Source: Lentimicrobiaceae bacterium
Lineage (GTDB): Bacteria; Bacteroidota; Bacteroidia; Bacteroidales; Lentimicrobiaceae
Assembly (NCBI GenBank): GCA_020636745.1
Contig: JACJXH010000002.1
Coordinates: 372,001-436,000 of the forward strand
Direction: 5' to 3'
DNA: 64,000 nt
A program made the translations under genes and the position numbers. Position 1 is the first letter of the stretch, and every line of letters starts with the position of its first letter. The notes below the pieces were generated by a model, which was not told the origin of the DNA, searched no databases, and worked only from the letters and a program-made list of their open reading frames with translations. Positions 1 through 8,222 of this stretch are shown in pieces.

Positions 1-1035
1 TTGCATTAAATTTATACGGATACCCATATGTGCCATTAATCCAAAAATGGTGTGCAGGCTTTCTTCGGCAATAAATGAGAAATCGTTGGGCGAAATGGAA
101 ACAAGCACCTGATTGGGCTTTACAATAAAGGAAGGAACAGGGGTGATTGCTTCTGAAAAGTTATGAATGAGTGTGCCAGGCTCTTCGGGTTGATTAAACG
201 ATTTTACATACAGTGGAATTGACTTATTTTGTAATGGTTGTATGGTTTTGGGATGAATAACCGAAGCCCCGAAATAAGCAAGCTCAATTGCATCCCGGTA
301 AGAAATCTGATCGAGTTTTACAGTGTCGGTAAAAAAGCGGGGATCGGCATTTAACACGCCGGGCACGTCTTTCCAGATAATCATTTCATTGGCGTCGAGT
401 GCATAAGCGAAAATGGCCGCACTAAAATCGGAGCCTTCGCGGCCCAGCGTTACCGGATGACTTCCCAGACTGCTTCCGATAAACCCCTGCGTAATAGTAA
501 TATGCCCGGGATATTTCATGTCATCAAGGGCAAAAGCGTTAAGAATTCTACGTTTTGTTTCGTCCCAGTTAACTCGTCCGTTGCGATAGGATTCGTCGGT
601 AATCACCAGTTCCCTTGCATCGAGTAAACGGTTGGTGAGGCCTTCCTGGTTTAGATAAGCACTAATAATGGCTGTAGATAAACATTCGCCCCACGGAACC
701 ATAAGGTCATAGGCGGCATCGTATAACTCAGGCGGCGCCGCTTGTAATTGCCGGCGAATTTCTTTGAATTTGTCACCTATCAAACGGGCTCCATTACTGA
801 TTAGTGCTCCGGCAATCTCTGCATGATACGATTCTATCTGGGCCAACAGTTCCAAAACACGTATGTCCTGGTGATACCACGCATCTGTCACTTTTTCAAA
901 CGCATTGGTGGTTTTACCCATTGCTGAAATTACCACGCACAAAGATTCGTTATTGTATCGCTTTAATATCTCCTTTACATTCCTGACAGCTTCAGCGTCT
1001 TTTACGGAAGCCCCGCCAAATTTGAAAATTTTCAT
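1..1035 (-). CDS. Aspartokinase (monofunctional), truncated at window edge
   Basis: ATP-dependent phosphorylation of aspartate, the first step of the Lys/Thr/Met/DAP branch. The gene starts with ATG at 1035 and runs off the left edge after 345 codons, so no stop is visible. The N-terminus MKIFKFGGASVKD is the amino-acid-kinase nucleotide-binding motif (family consensus KFGGTSV). Later segments include VISAMGKTT, GREGSDFSAA and WKDVPGVLNADPR, which are typical aspartokinase substrate/ATP-site motifs. The visible C-terminal end (VLVSISPNDFSFIAEESL) is the beginning of an ACT regulatory domain. I see no homoserine dehydrogenase part, but the missing C-terminus could change that. It is divergent from fbp, with 180 bp between the starts. 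Family identity is certain from motifs; a lysC versus thrA-type assignment is not possible here. Confidence 0.93.
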   Translation of the reverse strand, partial: MKIFKFGGASVKDAEAVRNVKEILKRYNNESLCVVISAMGKTTNAFEKVTDAWYHQDIRVLELLAQIESYHAEIAGALISNGARLIGDKFKEIRRQLQAAPPELYDAAYDLMVPWGECLSTAIISAYLNQEGLTNRLLDARELVITDESYRNGRVNWDETKRRILNAFALDDMKYPGHITITQGFIGSSLGSHPVTLGREGSDFSAAIFAYALDANEMIIWKDVPGVLNADPRFFTDTVKLDQISYRDAIELAYFGASVIHPKTIQPLQNKSIPLYVKSFNQPEEPGTLIHNFSEAITPVPSFIVKPNQVLVSISPNDFSFIAEESLHTIFGLMAHMGIRINLMQ

Positions 1036-1055
1036 GGTAAAACTGTTTGGTAGTA

Positions 1056-1084
1056 CAAAATTAATACATTTGTTACAGTTTCAA
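1056..1084 (-). promoter_or_regulatory. Predicted Bacteroidota promoter of the aspartokinase gene
   Basis: On the minus strand, TAATTTTG (1063-1056) matches the Bacteroidota -7 box TAnnTTTG. A TTG at 1084-1082 lies 18 bp upstream, close to the usual 19-21 bp for the -33 element. The implied leader is about 15-20 nt. This is motif matching only. Confidence 0.4.
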
Positions 1085-1112
1085 GGTTATAAAGTTGCAA
1101 GGTTTATAAGTT

Positions 1113-1143
1113 GTTGTGCTATTGAATTAAAGCAATATGTTTG
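1113..1143 (+). promoter_or_regulatory. Predicted promoter of fbp
   Basis: GTTG (1113-1116), a 19-bp spacer and TATGTTTG (1136-1143) closely match the Bacteroidota consensus TTTG-N19-TAnnTTTG. The predicted start of transcription is near 1150, giving a leader of about 65 nt before the fbp ATG at 1216. A second -7-like box, TACATTTG (1065-1072), lies further upstream. Confidence 0.5.
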
Positions 1144-1215
1144 GTATAGAAAAAGCCTGTGCGGGCTTGTTTTTACCCATTATGTTACTTGATTAACTGA
1201 ATAAATATTTAACAG

Positions 1216-2217
1216 ATGAAAACTTTAGTTGAATTTATCAGCGAAAAGCAGGCTGATTTCACATATGCTACCGGCGAATTTACCCGTTTGCTCAATGATA
1301 TTGGTATTGCAGCAAAGATTGTAAACCGCGAAATTAATAAAGCCGGGCTGGCCGATATCAATGGCTACTTCGGCAAGCAGAATGTGCAGGGTGAAGATCA
1401 AAAAAAACTGGACGTGTTTGCCAACAATCATTTTATTGAAGCAATGAGGCATGGAGGTATGGTTTGTGCCATTGCATCAGAGGAAAATGAAGGATTGTTT
1501 GTTTATGAAAATGCATTTTCGCAAAAAGGCAAATATGTAGTAGCCATGGATCCGCTTGATGGTTCTTCCAATATAGAAGTGAATGTGCCTATCGGGACCA
1601 TTTTTTCTATTTACAGGCGTTTAAGCCCAACTGGCCCGGGCACCATTGCCGATCTGTTGCAGCCCGGAAACAAGCAGATTGCTGCCGGATACATTATTTA
1701 CGGCTCATCAACCATGTTGGTATATACTACCGGGCATGGTGTAAATGGGTTTACCCTTGATCCTTCAGTAGGGCTGTTTTTTCTCTCGCATCCCGAAATG
1801 AAAATTCCTGAAGACGGTGCAATTTACTCCATCAATGAAGCCAATTATTTGCATTTTCATGAAGGTGTTAAAAAGTACATCAAATATTGCCAGGAAGATG
1901 ATCCATCTACCAACCGACCATACTCAACCAGATATATAGGTTCGTTAGTGGCTGATTTTCATCGAAATATGATAAGAGGTGGCATTTATATCTACCCCGG
2001 AACATTGAAAAATCCTTACGGAAAGCTCAGACTGCTGTATGAATGCAATCCCATTGCATTTTTAGCTGAACAGGCTGGTGGTATAGCTTCCGATGGATTT
2101 AACCGAATACTTGATATCCAGCCCAAGGAACTGCACGAAAGGGTACCCTTTTTCGTAGGCTCAAAAAATATGGTGGCCAAAGCCGAGGAGCTGATGCGTC
2201 TTTATTCAAAAAAGTAA
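1216..2217 (+). CDS. fbp: Class I fructose-1,6-bisphosphatase
   Basis: Hydrolyses fructose-1,6-bisphosphate to fructose-6-phosphate in gluconeogenesis, in the cytosol, with Mg2+. The 333-residue length is normal for class I enzymes (320-340). The metal/phosphate signature MDPLDGSSNI begins at residue 111. An upstream acidic metal-site segment, AIASEENE, is present, as are the sugar-phosphate-binding stretches TRYIGSLVADFHRN and KNPYGKLRLLYE. The ATG at 1216 is the first in frame and gives the expected MKTLVEFI-type start. It is divergent from aspartokinase and ends in a hairpin at 2244-2265. Nothing is missing; no allosteric AMP-site call was attempted. Confidence 0.97.
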   Translation: MKTLVEFISEKQADFTYATGEFTRLLNDIGIAAKIVNREINKAGLADINGYFGKQNVQGEDQKKLDVFANNHFIEAMRHGGMVCAIASEENEGLFVYENAFSQKGKYVVAMDPLDGSSNIEVNVPIGTIFSIYRRLSPTGPGTIADLLQPGNKQIAAGYIIYGSSTMLVYTTGHGVNGFTLDPSVGLFFLSHPEMKIPEDGAIYSINEANYLHFHEGVKKYIKYCQEDDPSTNRPYSTRYIGSLVADFHRNMIRGGIYIYPGTLKNPYGKLRLLYECNPIAFLAEQAGGIASDGFNRILDIQPKELHERVPFFVGSKNMVAKAEELMRLYSKK

Positions 2218-2243
2218 AGTTAATAACTAAGTATTTTCAACAG

Positions 2244-2274
2244 AGGCCGCGTCATATCGTGGCCTTTCTGTTTC
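2244..2274 (+). terminator. Rho-independent-type hairpin after fbp
   Basis: AGGCCGCG (2244-2251) pairs with CGTGGCCT (2258-2265), one G-T wobble, around a 6-nt loop. A T-rich tail (TTCTGTTTCT) follows. It lies 27 bp after the fbp stop, ahead of the mfd promoter. Confidence 0.55.
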
Positions 2275-2291
2275 TATATTGCCATAAAGAT

Positions 2292-2299
2292 TAACTTTG
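2292..2299 (+). promoter_or_regulatory. Predicted -7 box for mfd
   Basis: TAACTTTG is an exact TAnnTTTG match. A TCTG at 2267-2270 lies 21 bp upstream as a weak -33 element. Transcription would start near 2306, giving a short leader before the GTG at 2323 or the ATG at 2338. Confidence 0.4.
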
Positions 2300-2322
2300 C
2301 ACCAAATTCTAAACAGCAGGCA

Positions 2323-5300
2323 GTGAAAGCTTCGCAAATGATTGATTATTACCGCAACGGTGAGGCTGTTGCGGGTATTGGTGCTTTGTGCAATTCAAAA
2401 GAAAAGTTCAGGCTAAGGCTTAAAGGTATGGCCGGCTCTGCTACTGCTGTGCTTGCAGCAGCGGTTTTTGAGCCTTCAGGGCCTTTACACCTGATCGTGC
2501 TTCCCGAGAAGGAAGAGGCTGCTTACCTGTTCAACGACCTCGAAAATTTACTTGGCGAGCAGGAAACCCCGTTTCACAAAAAGCGGGTTTTGTTTTTTCC
2601 TACTACCTATCGCCGCCCATACGAAATTGAAAAAACCGACAATACCAATGTTCTTTCGCGCACTGAAGTGATGAAAAGACTGGGTACCCGCGACGGGGGA
2701 ACCATTGTGGTTACTTATCCCGAGGCGCTTGCCGAGAAGGTTGTCAGCAAAGCTTTTCTTAAAAAAAATACGCTGCATCTGGGCCTTGGTGAAAGCCTTT
2801 CAATCGACTTTGTGATTGATTTGCTGATGGAATACAATTTTGAGCGGGTTGACTTTGTTATCGAGCCCGGTCAGTTTTCTATCCGCGGTGGAATTGTTGA
2901 TGTGTTTTCATTCACCAACGACCGGCCTTACAGAATAGAATTTTTTGGCGATGATGTAGAATCCATCCGTACTTTCGATCCTTCGAACCAGCTTTCAATT
3001 GATAAGCTTGACCACATTACCATTACCCCGAATGTGCAGGACCGGGCTCTGTATGAAAAACGCGACTCTTTTCTGACCTATATCAGCCGGAATGCAGTTG
3101 TTTGGATACGCGATTTTGCTTTGGCAATTGATAAAATTGCTAAGGAATTCGAAAAAGCCGAAAAAGCATTTTCTGAACTTTCGGCTGATGTCAAACATTT
3201 GGAGCCCAATGCTTTGTTTAGTACTGCCGATGGCTTTAAGTCTGACATTCTGGCTCATAGTCTCATTGAGTTTGGTTCACATTTTTTGATAAAAGACGGG
3301 CAAACGCTTGAGTTTAATATGCAGCCTCAGCCCTCGTTCAATAAAAATTTTGATTTGTTGTTGCAAAATCTTGACGACAACACAAAATCTGGAATCACCA
3401 ATTTTATCCTCTCCGATAATCCGAAACAAACTGAGCGTATTCAAACCATCTTCAGCGATTTAAAAGCCAACAGGGGGCTCACCGAAAAAGATTTGAACTT
3501 CGATTTGATCAGCTTGTCGTTACACGAAGGGTTTGTTGATAAAGAGCATAAACTGGCCTGCTATACCGATCATCAGATATTTGAACGATATCATAAATAC
3601 CGTATCCGCGATGGCTTTGCAGGCAAAGAAGCCATTACACTCAAGGAGATTTATGACCTTCAGCCCGGCGATTATGTGACCCATATTGACCATGGAATCG
3701 GCCGTTTTGACGGGCTTGAAAAAATTGAAAACAATGGCCGGCAGCAAGAAGCCATTCGCCTGATATATCAGAATAATGATATTCTTTACCTCAGCATCCA
3801 CTCTTTGCACCGTATTTCAAAATATGTTGGTAAGGACGGAACTGCTCCGGGTTTAAACAAACTGGGCTCAAACGCATGGAATAAGCTTAAAACCAAGACC
3901 AAACAAAGGGTTAAAGATATTGCCAAGGATTTAATTAAGCTTTATGCTGAACGTAAAGCTGCCGAAGGCTTTGCGTTTAATCCTGATACCTATTTGCAGC
4001 ATGAACTGGAGGCTTCTTTCATTTATGAAGACACCCCCGATCAGGTAAAATCAACGGCGGATGTTAAGCGTGATCTCGAAAAATCTTACCCGATGGATAG
4101 GCTGGTGTGTGGTGATGTGGGCTTTGGTAAGACCGAAATCGCTGTTCGTGCAGCATTTAAGGCTGTGGCCGACAGCAAACAGGTGGCTGTACTTGTGCCA
4201 ACCACTATTCTGGCTTTGCAACATTATAAGACTTTCTCGGAAAGGCTTAAAGAATTTCCCTGCACAGTAGATTATATCAACCGGTTTAAAAGTGCGAAGG
4301 AGCAAACCCGCACGCTTAAGGATTTGGCCGATGGTAAAATCGATATTCTGATTGGCACACACCGGATTGTGAGCAAAGATGTTCAGTTTAAAGACCTTGG
4401 GCTCATGATTATTGACGAAGAGCAGAAGTTTGGGGTGGCAACCAAAGAAAAGCTGAAAAAGCTCAAGGTAAATGTGGATACGCTTACGCTTACAGCCACG
4501 CCTATTCCGCGTACACTGCAGTTTTCATTGATGGGAGCCCGCGATTTAAGTGTTATCAACACGCCTCCACCCAATCGCTACCCGGTACAAACTGAATTGC
4601 ATGTTTTCAGCGAGGAGATTATCCGTGATGCCATTCATTTTGAGTTGTCGCGCGGTGGCCAGGTATTTTTGGTTCATAACCGGGTGAACAACATCTTAGA
4701 AGTGGCCGGAATTATTCAGCGACTTGTGCCTGATTGTCGTGTGGCCATTGGGCATGGTCAGATGGATGGTTCTAAACTTGAAAAAGTAATGCTTGACTTT
4801 GTGGAAGGTTTATATGATGTGCTTGTGGCCACTACAATTATTGAATCAGGACTGGACATCCCGAATGTGAATACCATTATTATCAATGAAGCCCAAAACT
4901 ACGGACTCAGCGATTTGCACCAGTTGCGCGGCAGGGTGGGACGTACCAATAAAAAAGCCTTTTGTTATTTGCTGGCTCCGCCTTTGTCGGTGCTTACCGA
5001 TGAAGCCCGCAAAAGACTCAAAGCTATTGAAGAGTTTTCGGAATTAGGAAGTGGTTTTAATATTGCCATGCGCGATTTGGATATCCGCGGAGCCGGTAAT
5101 ATACTTGGTGCTGAGCAAAGTGGTTTTATTTCGGAAATTGGATTCGAAATGTATCAGCGCATTCTTGACGAGGCCGTGATGGAACTCAAGGAGTCAGAAT
5201 TTAAGGGGCTTTACGAAGAGGTTACGCCTGTTGAAAAAGAGTATGTGAAAGAATGCCTGATTGAAACCGATTTGGAAGTAATGATGCCCGATCATTATGT

Positions 5301-5724
5301 TACCAACATTACCGAAAGGTTGAGCTTATATAAGGAGCTCGACAATATCAACAGCGAGGAAGAGTTGTTGAGTTTTCAGAACAAACTGATCGATCGCTTT
5401 GGTCCGGTGCCGCAGCAAACGCAGGATTTAATCAACACCATTCGTCTGCGGAGACTTGCCAGGAGACTTGGATTTGAAAAGATAAGTTTGCGCAATGGAT
5501 TGATGACAGCTACCTTTATCACCAACAGGGATTCGGCTTACTACCAGAGTCATATTTTTTCGGCAGTGCTGCAGTTTATTCAGATTTACCACAAAAATTG
5601 CCGGATGAAAGAAGTAAATGATAAGCTCAGTCTGACTTTTCGGGATATTGATTCCGTTTCTAAAGCCAATCAGGCCCTGGTGCCACTTGAAGAACTGGTT
5701 GATGCCGGCAGGCAGGAATCCTGA
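2323..5724 (+). CDS. mfd: Transcription-repair coupling factor
   Basis: Mfd is a DNA translocase that removes RNA polymerase stalled at lesions and recruits UvrA. At 1,133 residues it is full length (E. coli about 1,148). In order: a UvrB-like N-terminal region (to about 330, including EPGQFSIRGGIVDVFS), an RNA-polymerase-interaction domain around 450-520 (GDYVTHIDHGIGRFDGL), and a RecG-like motor with Walker A GDVGFGKTE near 597, Walker B DEEQ near 698, TATPIPRT near 724 and RGRVGR near 868. A C-terminal TRCF (D7) domain follows. The first in-frame start is GTG at 2323; ATG at 2338 is an alternative and would lose five residues. It lies downstream of fbp with a hairpin and its own predicted promoter between them. 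Confidence 0.97.
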   Translation: MKASQMIDYYRNGEAVAGIGALCNSKEKFRLRLKGMAGSATAVLAAAVFEPSGPLHLIVLPEKEEAAYLFNDLENLLGEQETPFHKKRVLFFPTTYRRPYEIEKTDNTNVLSRTEVMKRLGTRDGGTIVVTYPEALAEKVVSKAFLKKNTLHLGLGESLSIDFVIDLLMEYNFERVDFVIEPGQFSIRGGIVDVFSFTNDRPYRIEFFGDDVESIRTFDPSNQLSIDKLDHITITPNVQDRALYEKRDSFLTYISRNAVVWIRDFALAIDKIAKEFEKAEKAFSELSADVKHLEPNALFSTADGFKSDILAHSLIEFGSHFLIKDGQTLEFNMQPQPSFNKNFDLLLQNLDDNTKSGITNFILSDNPKQTERIQTIFSDLKANRGLTEKDLNFDLISLSLHEGFVDKEHKLACYTDHQIFERYHKYRIRDGFAGKEAITLKEIYDLQPGDYVTHIDHGIGRFDGLEKIENNGRQQEAIRLIYQNNDILYLSIHSLHRISKYVGKDGTAPGLNKLGSNAWNKLKTKTKQRVKDIAKDLIKLYAERKAAEGFAFNPDTYLQHELEASFIYEDTPDQVKSTADVKRDLEKSYPMDRLVCGDVGFGKTEIAVRAAFKAVADSKQVAVLVPTTILALQHYKTFSERLKEFPCTVDYINRFKSAKEQTRTLKDLADGKIDILIGTHRIVSKDVQFKDLGLMIIDEEQKFGVATKEKLKKLKVNVDTLTLTATPIPRTLQFSLMGARDLSVINTPPPNRYPVQTELHVFSEEIIRDAIHFELSRGGQVFLVHNRVNNILEVAGIIQRLVPDCRVAIGHGQMDGSKLEKVMLDFVEGLYDVLVATTIIESGLDIPNVNTIIINEAQNYGLSDLHQLRGRVGRTNKKAFCYLLAPPLSVLTDEARKRLKAIEEFSELGSGFNIAMRDLDIRGAGNILGAEQSGFISEIGFEMYQRILDEAVMELKESEFKGLYEEVTPVEKEYVKECLIETDLEVMMPDHYVTNITERLSLYKELDNINSEEELLSFQNKLIDRFGPVPQQTQDLINTIRLRRLARRLGFEKISLRNGLMTATFITNRDSAYYQSHIFSAVLQFIQIYHKNCRMKEVNDKLSLTFRDIDSVSKANQALVPLEELVDAGRQES

Positions 5725-5754
5725 TCTATACTGTAGTTTCAAGAAAAAGAAATG

Positions 5755-5772
5755 TTATCTGATGTCAGATAA
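5755..5772. repeat. Short perfect dyad between mfd and GH92 gene
   Basis: TTATCTGA-TG-TCAGATAA is an 8-bp perfect inverted repeat with a 2-bp centre, 30 bp after the mfd stop and before the end of the convergent GH92 gene. It could be a weak bidirectional terminator or a protein-binding palindrome. No T-tract follows. Confidence 0.3.
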
Positions 5773-5826
5773 TTATAAAGTATTGAACAGGAAACTGAAT
5801 TGTGCCAGTTGTCTTTTCCAGGCCAT

Positions 5827-8118
5827 TTATCGGTTATTCAATATTTCATTGGTCATGGAATAGGGAAAATCTGTTTGAAGTATTCCTTTTTGTTTGTTGG
5901 GCGTCTGCCCCATTTGCAGTTCAAGGTTTCCTCCATTGATGATATCTGAGTGGTTCAGATAGTTTTTGGTATACGCTTTATTGTTCAGTTTTGCATCTAT
6001 CACATAAAGGTTAAGATTGCTGTTGTTTGGAGCCGAAATAACAAAAGTCTTGTCTTTCCCGGTTTGAAGTGTAATTTTTTTAAACAAGGGCGAACCCAGT
6101 ACATATTGATTGGTCCCTGGTGCTACAGGATACATGCCCATGGCTGAAAAAACATACCATGCTGAGGTCTGGCCATTGTCCTCGTCGCCACATAGTCCAT
6201 CAGGCAAGGGAGTGTAGAGCTTGTTCATGATATTTCTGACATGAAACTGTGTTTTCCATGGCTCACCTGCATAATTGTATAAATAGGGCATGTGCTGTAT
6301 GGGTTGGTTGCCATGAGCATATTGTCCCATATTCATGATAAGCATTTCAGTAATTTCGTGTATCTGAAACCCATAATATGAATAATCAAAAGTTGGCGGA
6401 GCAATAAAGACAGAATCCAGTTTATTGATAAAGGACTGTGGGCCCCCCATGAGATCGATTAATCCCTGAATATCGTGGAAAACGCACCAGGTCCAGTGCC
6501 ATGAGCACCCTTCGGTAAACGCATCTCCCCATTTATCGGGCCTGAAAGGCGACTGAAAGCTGCCATCAGCATTACGGCCCCGCACAAAATTTACCGATTT
6601 ATCAAAAACATTCTTGTAATTCATGGCTCGTTTTGCAAATAAATCAATTTCAGCCTGCGGTTTTTTCAGCGCTTTTGCCAGTTTCCAGATGTTATAGTCA
6701 GCAAAGGCGTATTCAAGTGTGCGGGCTGTGTTTTCATTGATACCCACATCGTAAGGGATGTATCCCAGTGTGTTATAATAATCAACGCCATATCTCCCAA
6801 CTGATGATAATGGTCCTGCATTGTTGCTGTTTTTAAGAATGGCTTCGTAAAGTATGTTTATATCTTTATTCTGAATACCCTTTAGATATGAATCTGCAAT
6901 ATTAACAGCTGAATTGGAGCCAATCATGCAATCGCGGTGACCGGGGCTGGCCCATTCGGGCAGCCATCCGCTTTCGCGGTAGGTATTTGCTAGTCCTTCC
7001 ATTATCTGGCTGTTGAGCTCAGGATACATCAGTGTAAAGAAAGGGAAAACAGCCCTGAAAGTATCCCAGAAGCCATTGTCGGTAAACATGTACCCTTTTT
7101 CTACCTTCCCATTATAAGGGCTGTAATGCACCACCTCACCATTTTTATTGTATTCGTAAAACTTTCTGGGAAAAAGCAATGTTCGGTACAGGGCAGTGTA
7201 AAAGGTTGAAAACTGTGCATCGCTACCTCCTTCAACAGTAATTTTACATAGTTGCTGGTTCCATTCCGATTTGGCTTTTTCGCATGCCTGATCGAAAGTC
7301 AGATGGCCGGTTTCGCGCTGAAGATTAAGCTCGGCCTGTTCTAAACTGATAAATGAAGAGGCTATTTTCAGATGGATTTGTTCATTGGCTTGTGTTGTAA
7401 ATCGAATAACGGCGCCTGAATGTTGGCTTAAGGCTTCCGCAGAATCGGCCAGCATCAGGCTGTCTTTTACCGAGAAAATCTGTTCAAAATCCTTATCAAC
7501 ATATATCACAAAGTAGTTTTTGAAATTATCAGGTACGCCTCCTGAGTTATTGCAGGCATAGCCAGTTATTTTTCGTTCTTTGGGGTGGATTTTTATGTAT
7601 GAATTTTTGAAGAACCCGTCAACAATCAGATTTGCCTGGTTTGTTTGGGGGTAAGTTATTCTAAAAATGGCCGCCCTTTCGGTTGGGGTTATTTCAACGG
7701 TCGTATTGTAATCGGCCAGATAGACCCGGTAATAATAAGGCTTAGCTATTTCTGCTTTGTGCGAAAACCACGATTCACGTTTGTTTTCATCAAAAACCGG
7801 CTTTCCGGTTGTGGCAAAAATTGAAAATGCGCCATAGTCATTTATCCAGGGTGAAGGTTGATGGGTTTGTTTAAATCCTCTTATTTTGGAGGAAGCGTAT
7901 TGGTAGCACCAACCATCACCCATGCGGTTGGTCTGAGGGGTCCAGAAGTTCATACCCCAGGGCAAAGCTATAGCAGGATAAGTATTGCCGTTTGACAGCT
8001 CGTAGCGCGAATCAGTGCCAACCAGTGGATTCACATATTGAGCAAAGTCCTGAACCGTTTGACTACTCAGCATCAAACAGTTTAAGGATAATAACAGTAC
8101 AGAAATGATATTTTTCAT
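5827..8118 (-). CDS. Secreted GH92 family alpha-mannosidase (copy 1)
   Basis: Glycoside hydrolase family 92 exo-alpha-mannosidase, a Ca2+-dependent inverting enzyme that trims mannosyl branches of N-glycans or mannan. Residues 1 to about 20 form a Sec signal peptide (MKNIISVLLLSLNCLMLSSQ), so it is probably periplasmic or exported. The family opening VNPLVGTDS follows, and an N-terminal beta-sandwich runs to about 260. The catalytic (alpha/alpha)6 domain contains FTEGCSW with the likely acid Glu at 536. The conserved acidic motif appears as GDEDNGQTSAW around 644, where many relatives have GNDD or GNED. Length (763) is normal for GH92. It follows a second GH92 gene after 104 bp and is likely cotranscribed with it. 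Linkage specificity (alpha-1,2, -1,3, -1,6 or phosphomannose) cannot be read from sequence alone. Confidence 0.92.
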   Translation of the reverse strand: MKNIISVLLLSLNCLMLSSQTVQDFAQYVNPLVGTDSRYELSNGNTYPAIALPWGMNFWTPQTNRMGDGWCYQYASSKIRGFKQTHQPSPWINDYGAFSIFATTGKPVFDENKRESWFSHKAEIAKPYYYRVYLADYNTTVEITPTERAAIFRITYPQTNQANLIVDGFFKNSYIKIHPKERKITGYACNNSGGVPDNFKNYFVIYVDKDFEQIFSVKDSLMLADSAEALSQHSGAVIRFTTQANEQIHLKIASSFISLEQAELNLQRETGHLTFDQACEKAKSEWNQQLCKITVEGGSDAQFSTFYTALYRTLLFPRKFYEYNKNGEVVHYSPYNGKVEKGYMFTDNGFWDTFRAVFPFFTLMYPELNSQIMEGLANTYRESGWLPEWASPGHRDCMIGSNSAVNIADSYLKGIQNKDINILYEAILKNSNNAGPLSSVGRYGVDYYNTLGYIPYDVGINENTARTLEYAFADYNIWKLAKALKKPQAEIDLFAKRAMNYKNVFDKSVNFVRGRNADGSFQSPFRPDKWGDAFTEGCSWHWTWCVFHDIQGLIDLMGGPQSFINKLDSVFIAPPTFDYSYYGFQIHEITEMLIMNMGQYAHGNQPIQHMPYLYNYAGEPWKTQFHVRNIMNKLYTPLPDGLCGDEDNGQTSAWYVFSAMGMYPVAPGTNQYVLGSPLFKKITLQTGKDKTFVISAPNNSNLNLYVIDAKLNNKAYTKNYLNHSDIINGGNLELQMGQTPNKQKGILQTDFPYSMTNEILNNR

Positions 8119-8222
8119 TTGATTTACGGTAATTTGTTCTTAATAAACAGGCTGATAGATTTGAATTTTTGCTGTTATCGGGTCAAGTCAGGTGAATGAC
8201 AAAAATGGGTTAAGTGTCAAAA

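Noticed and set aside
905..1192. 95-codon plus-strand ORF opposite the aspartokinase start
   Set aside because: Antisense to a well-supported gene and covering its promoter; no homology-type motif.
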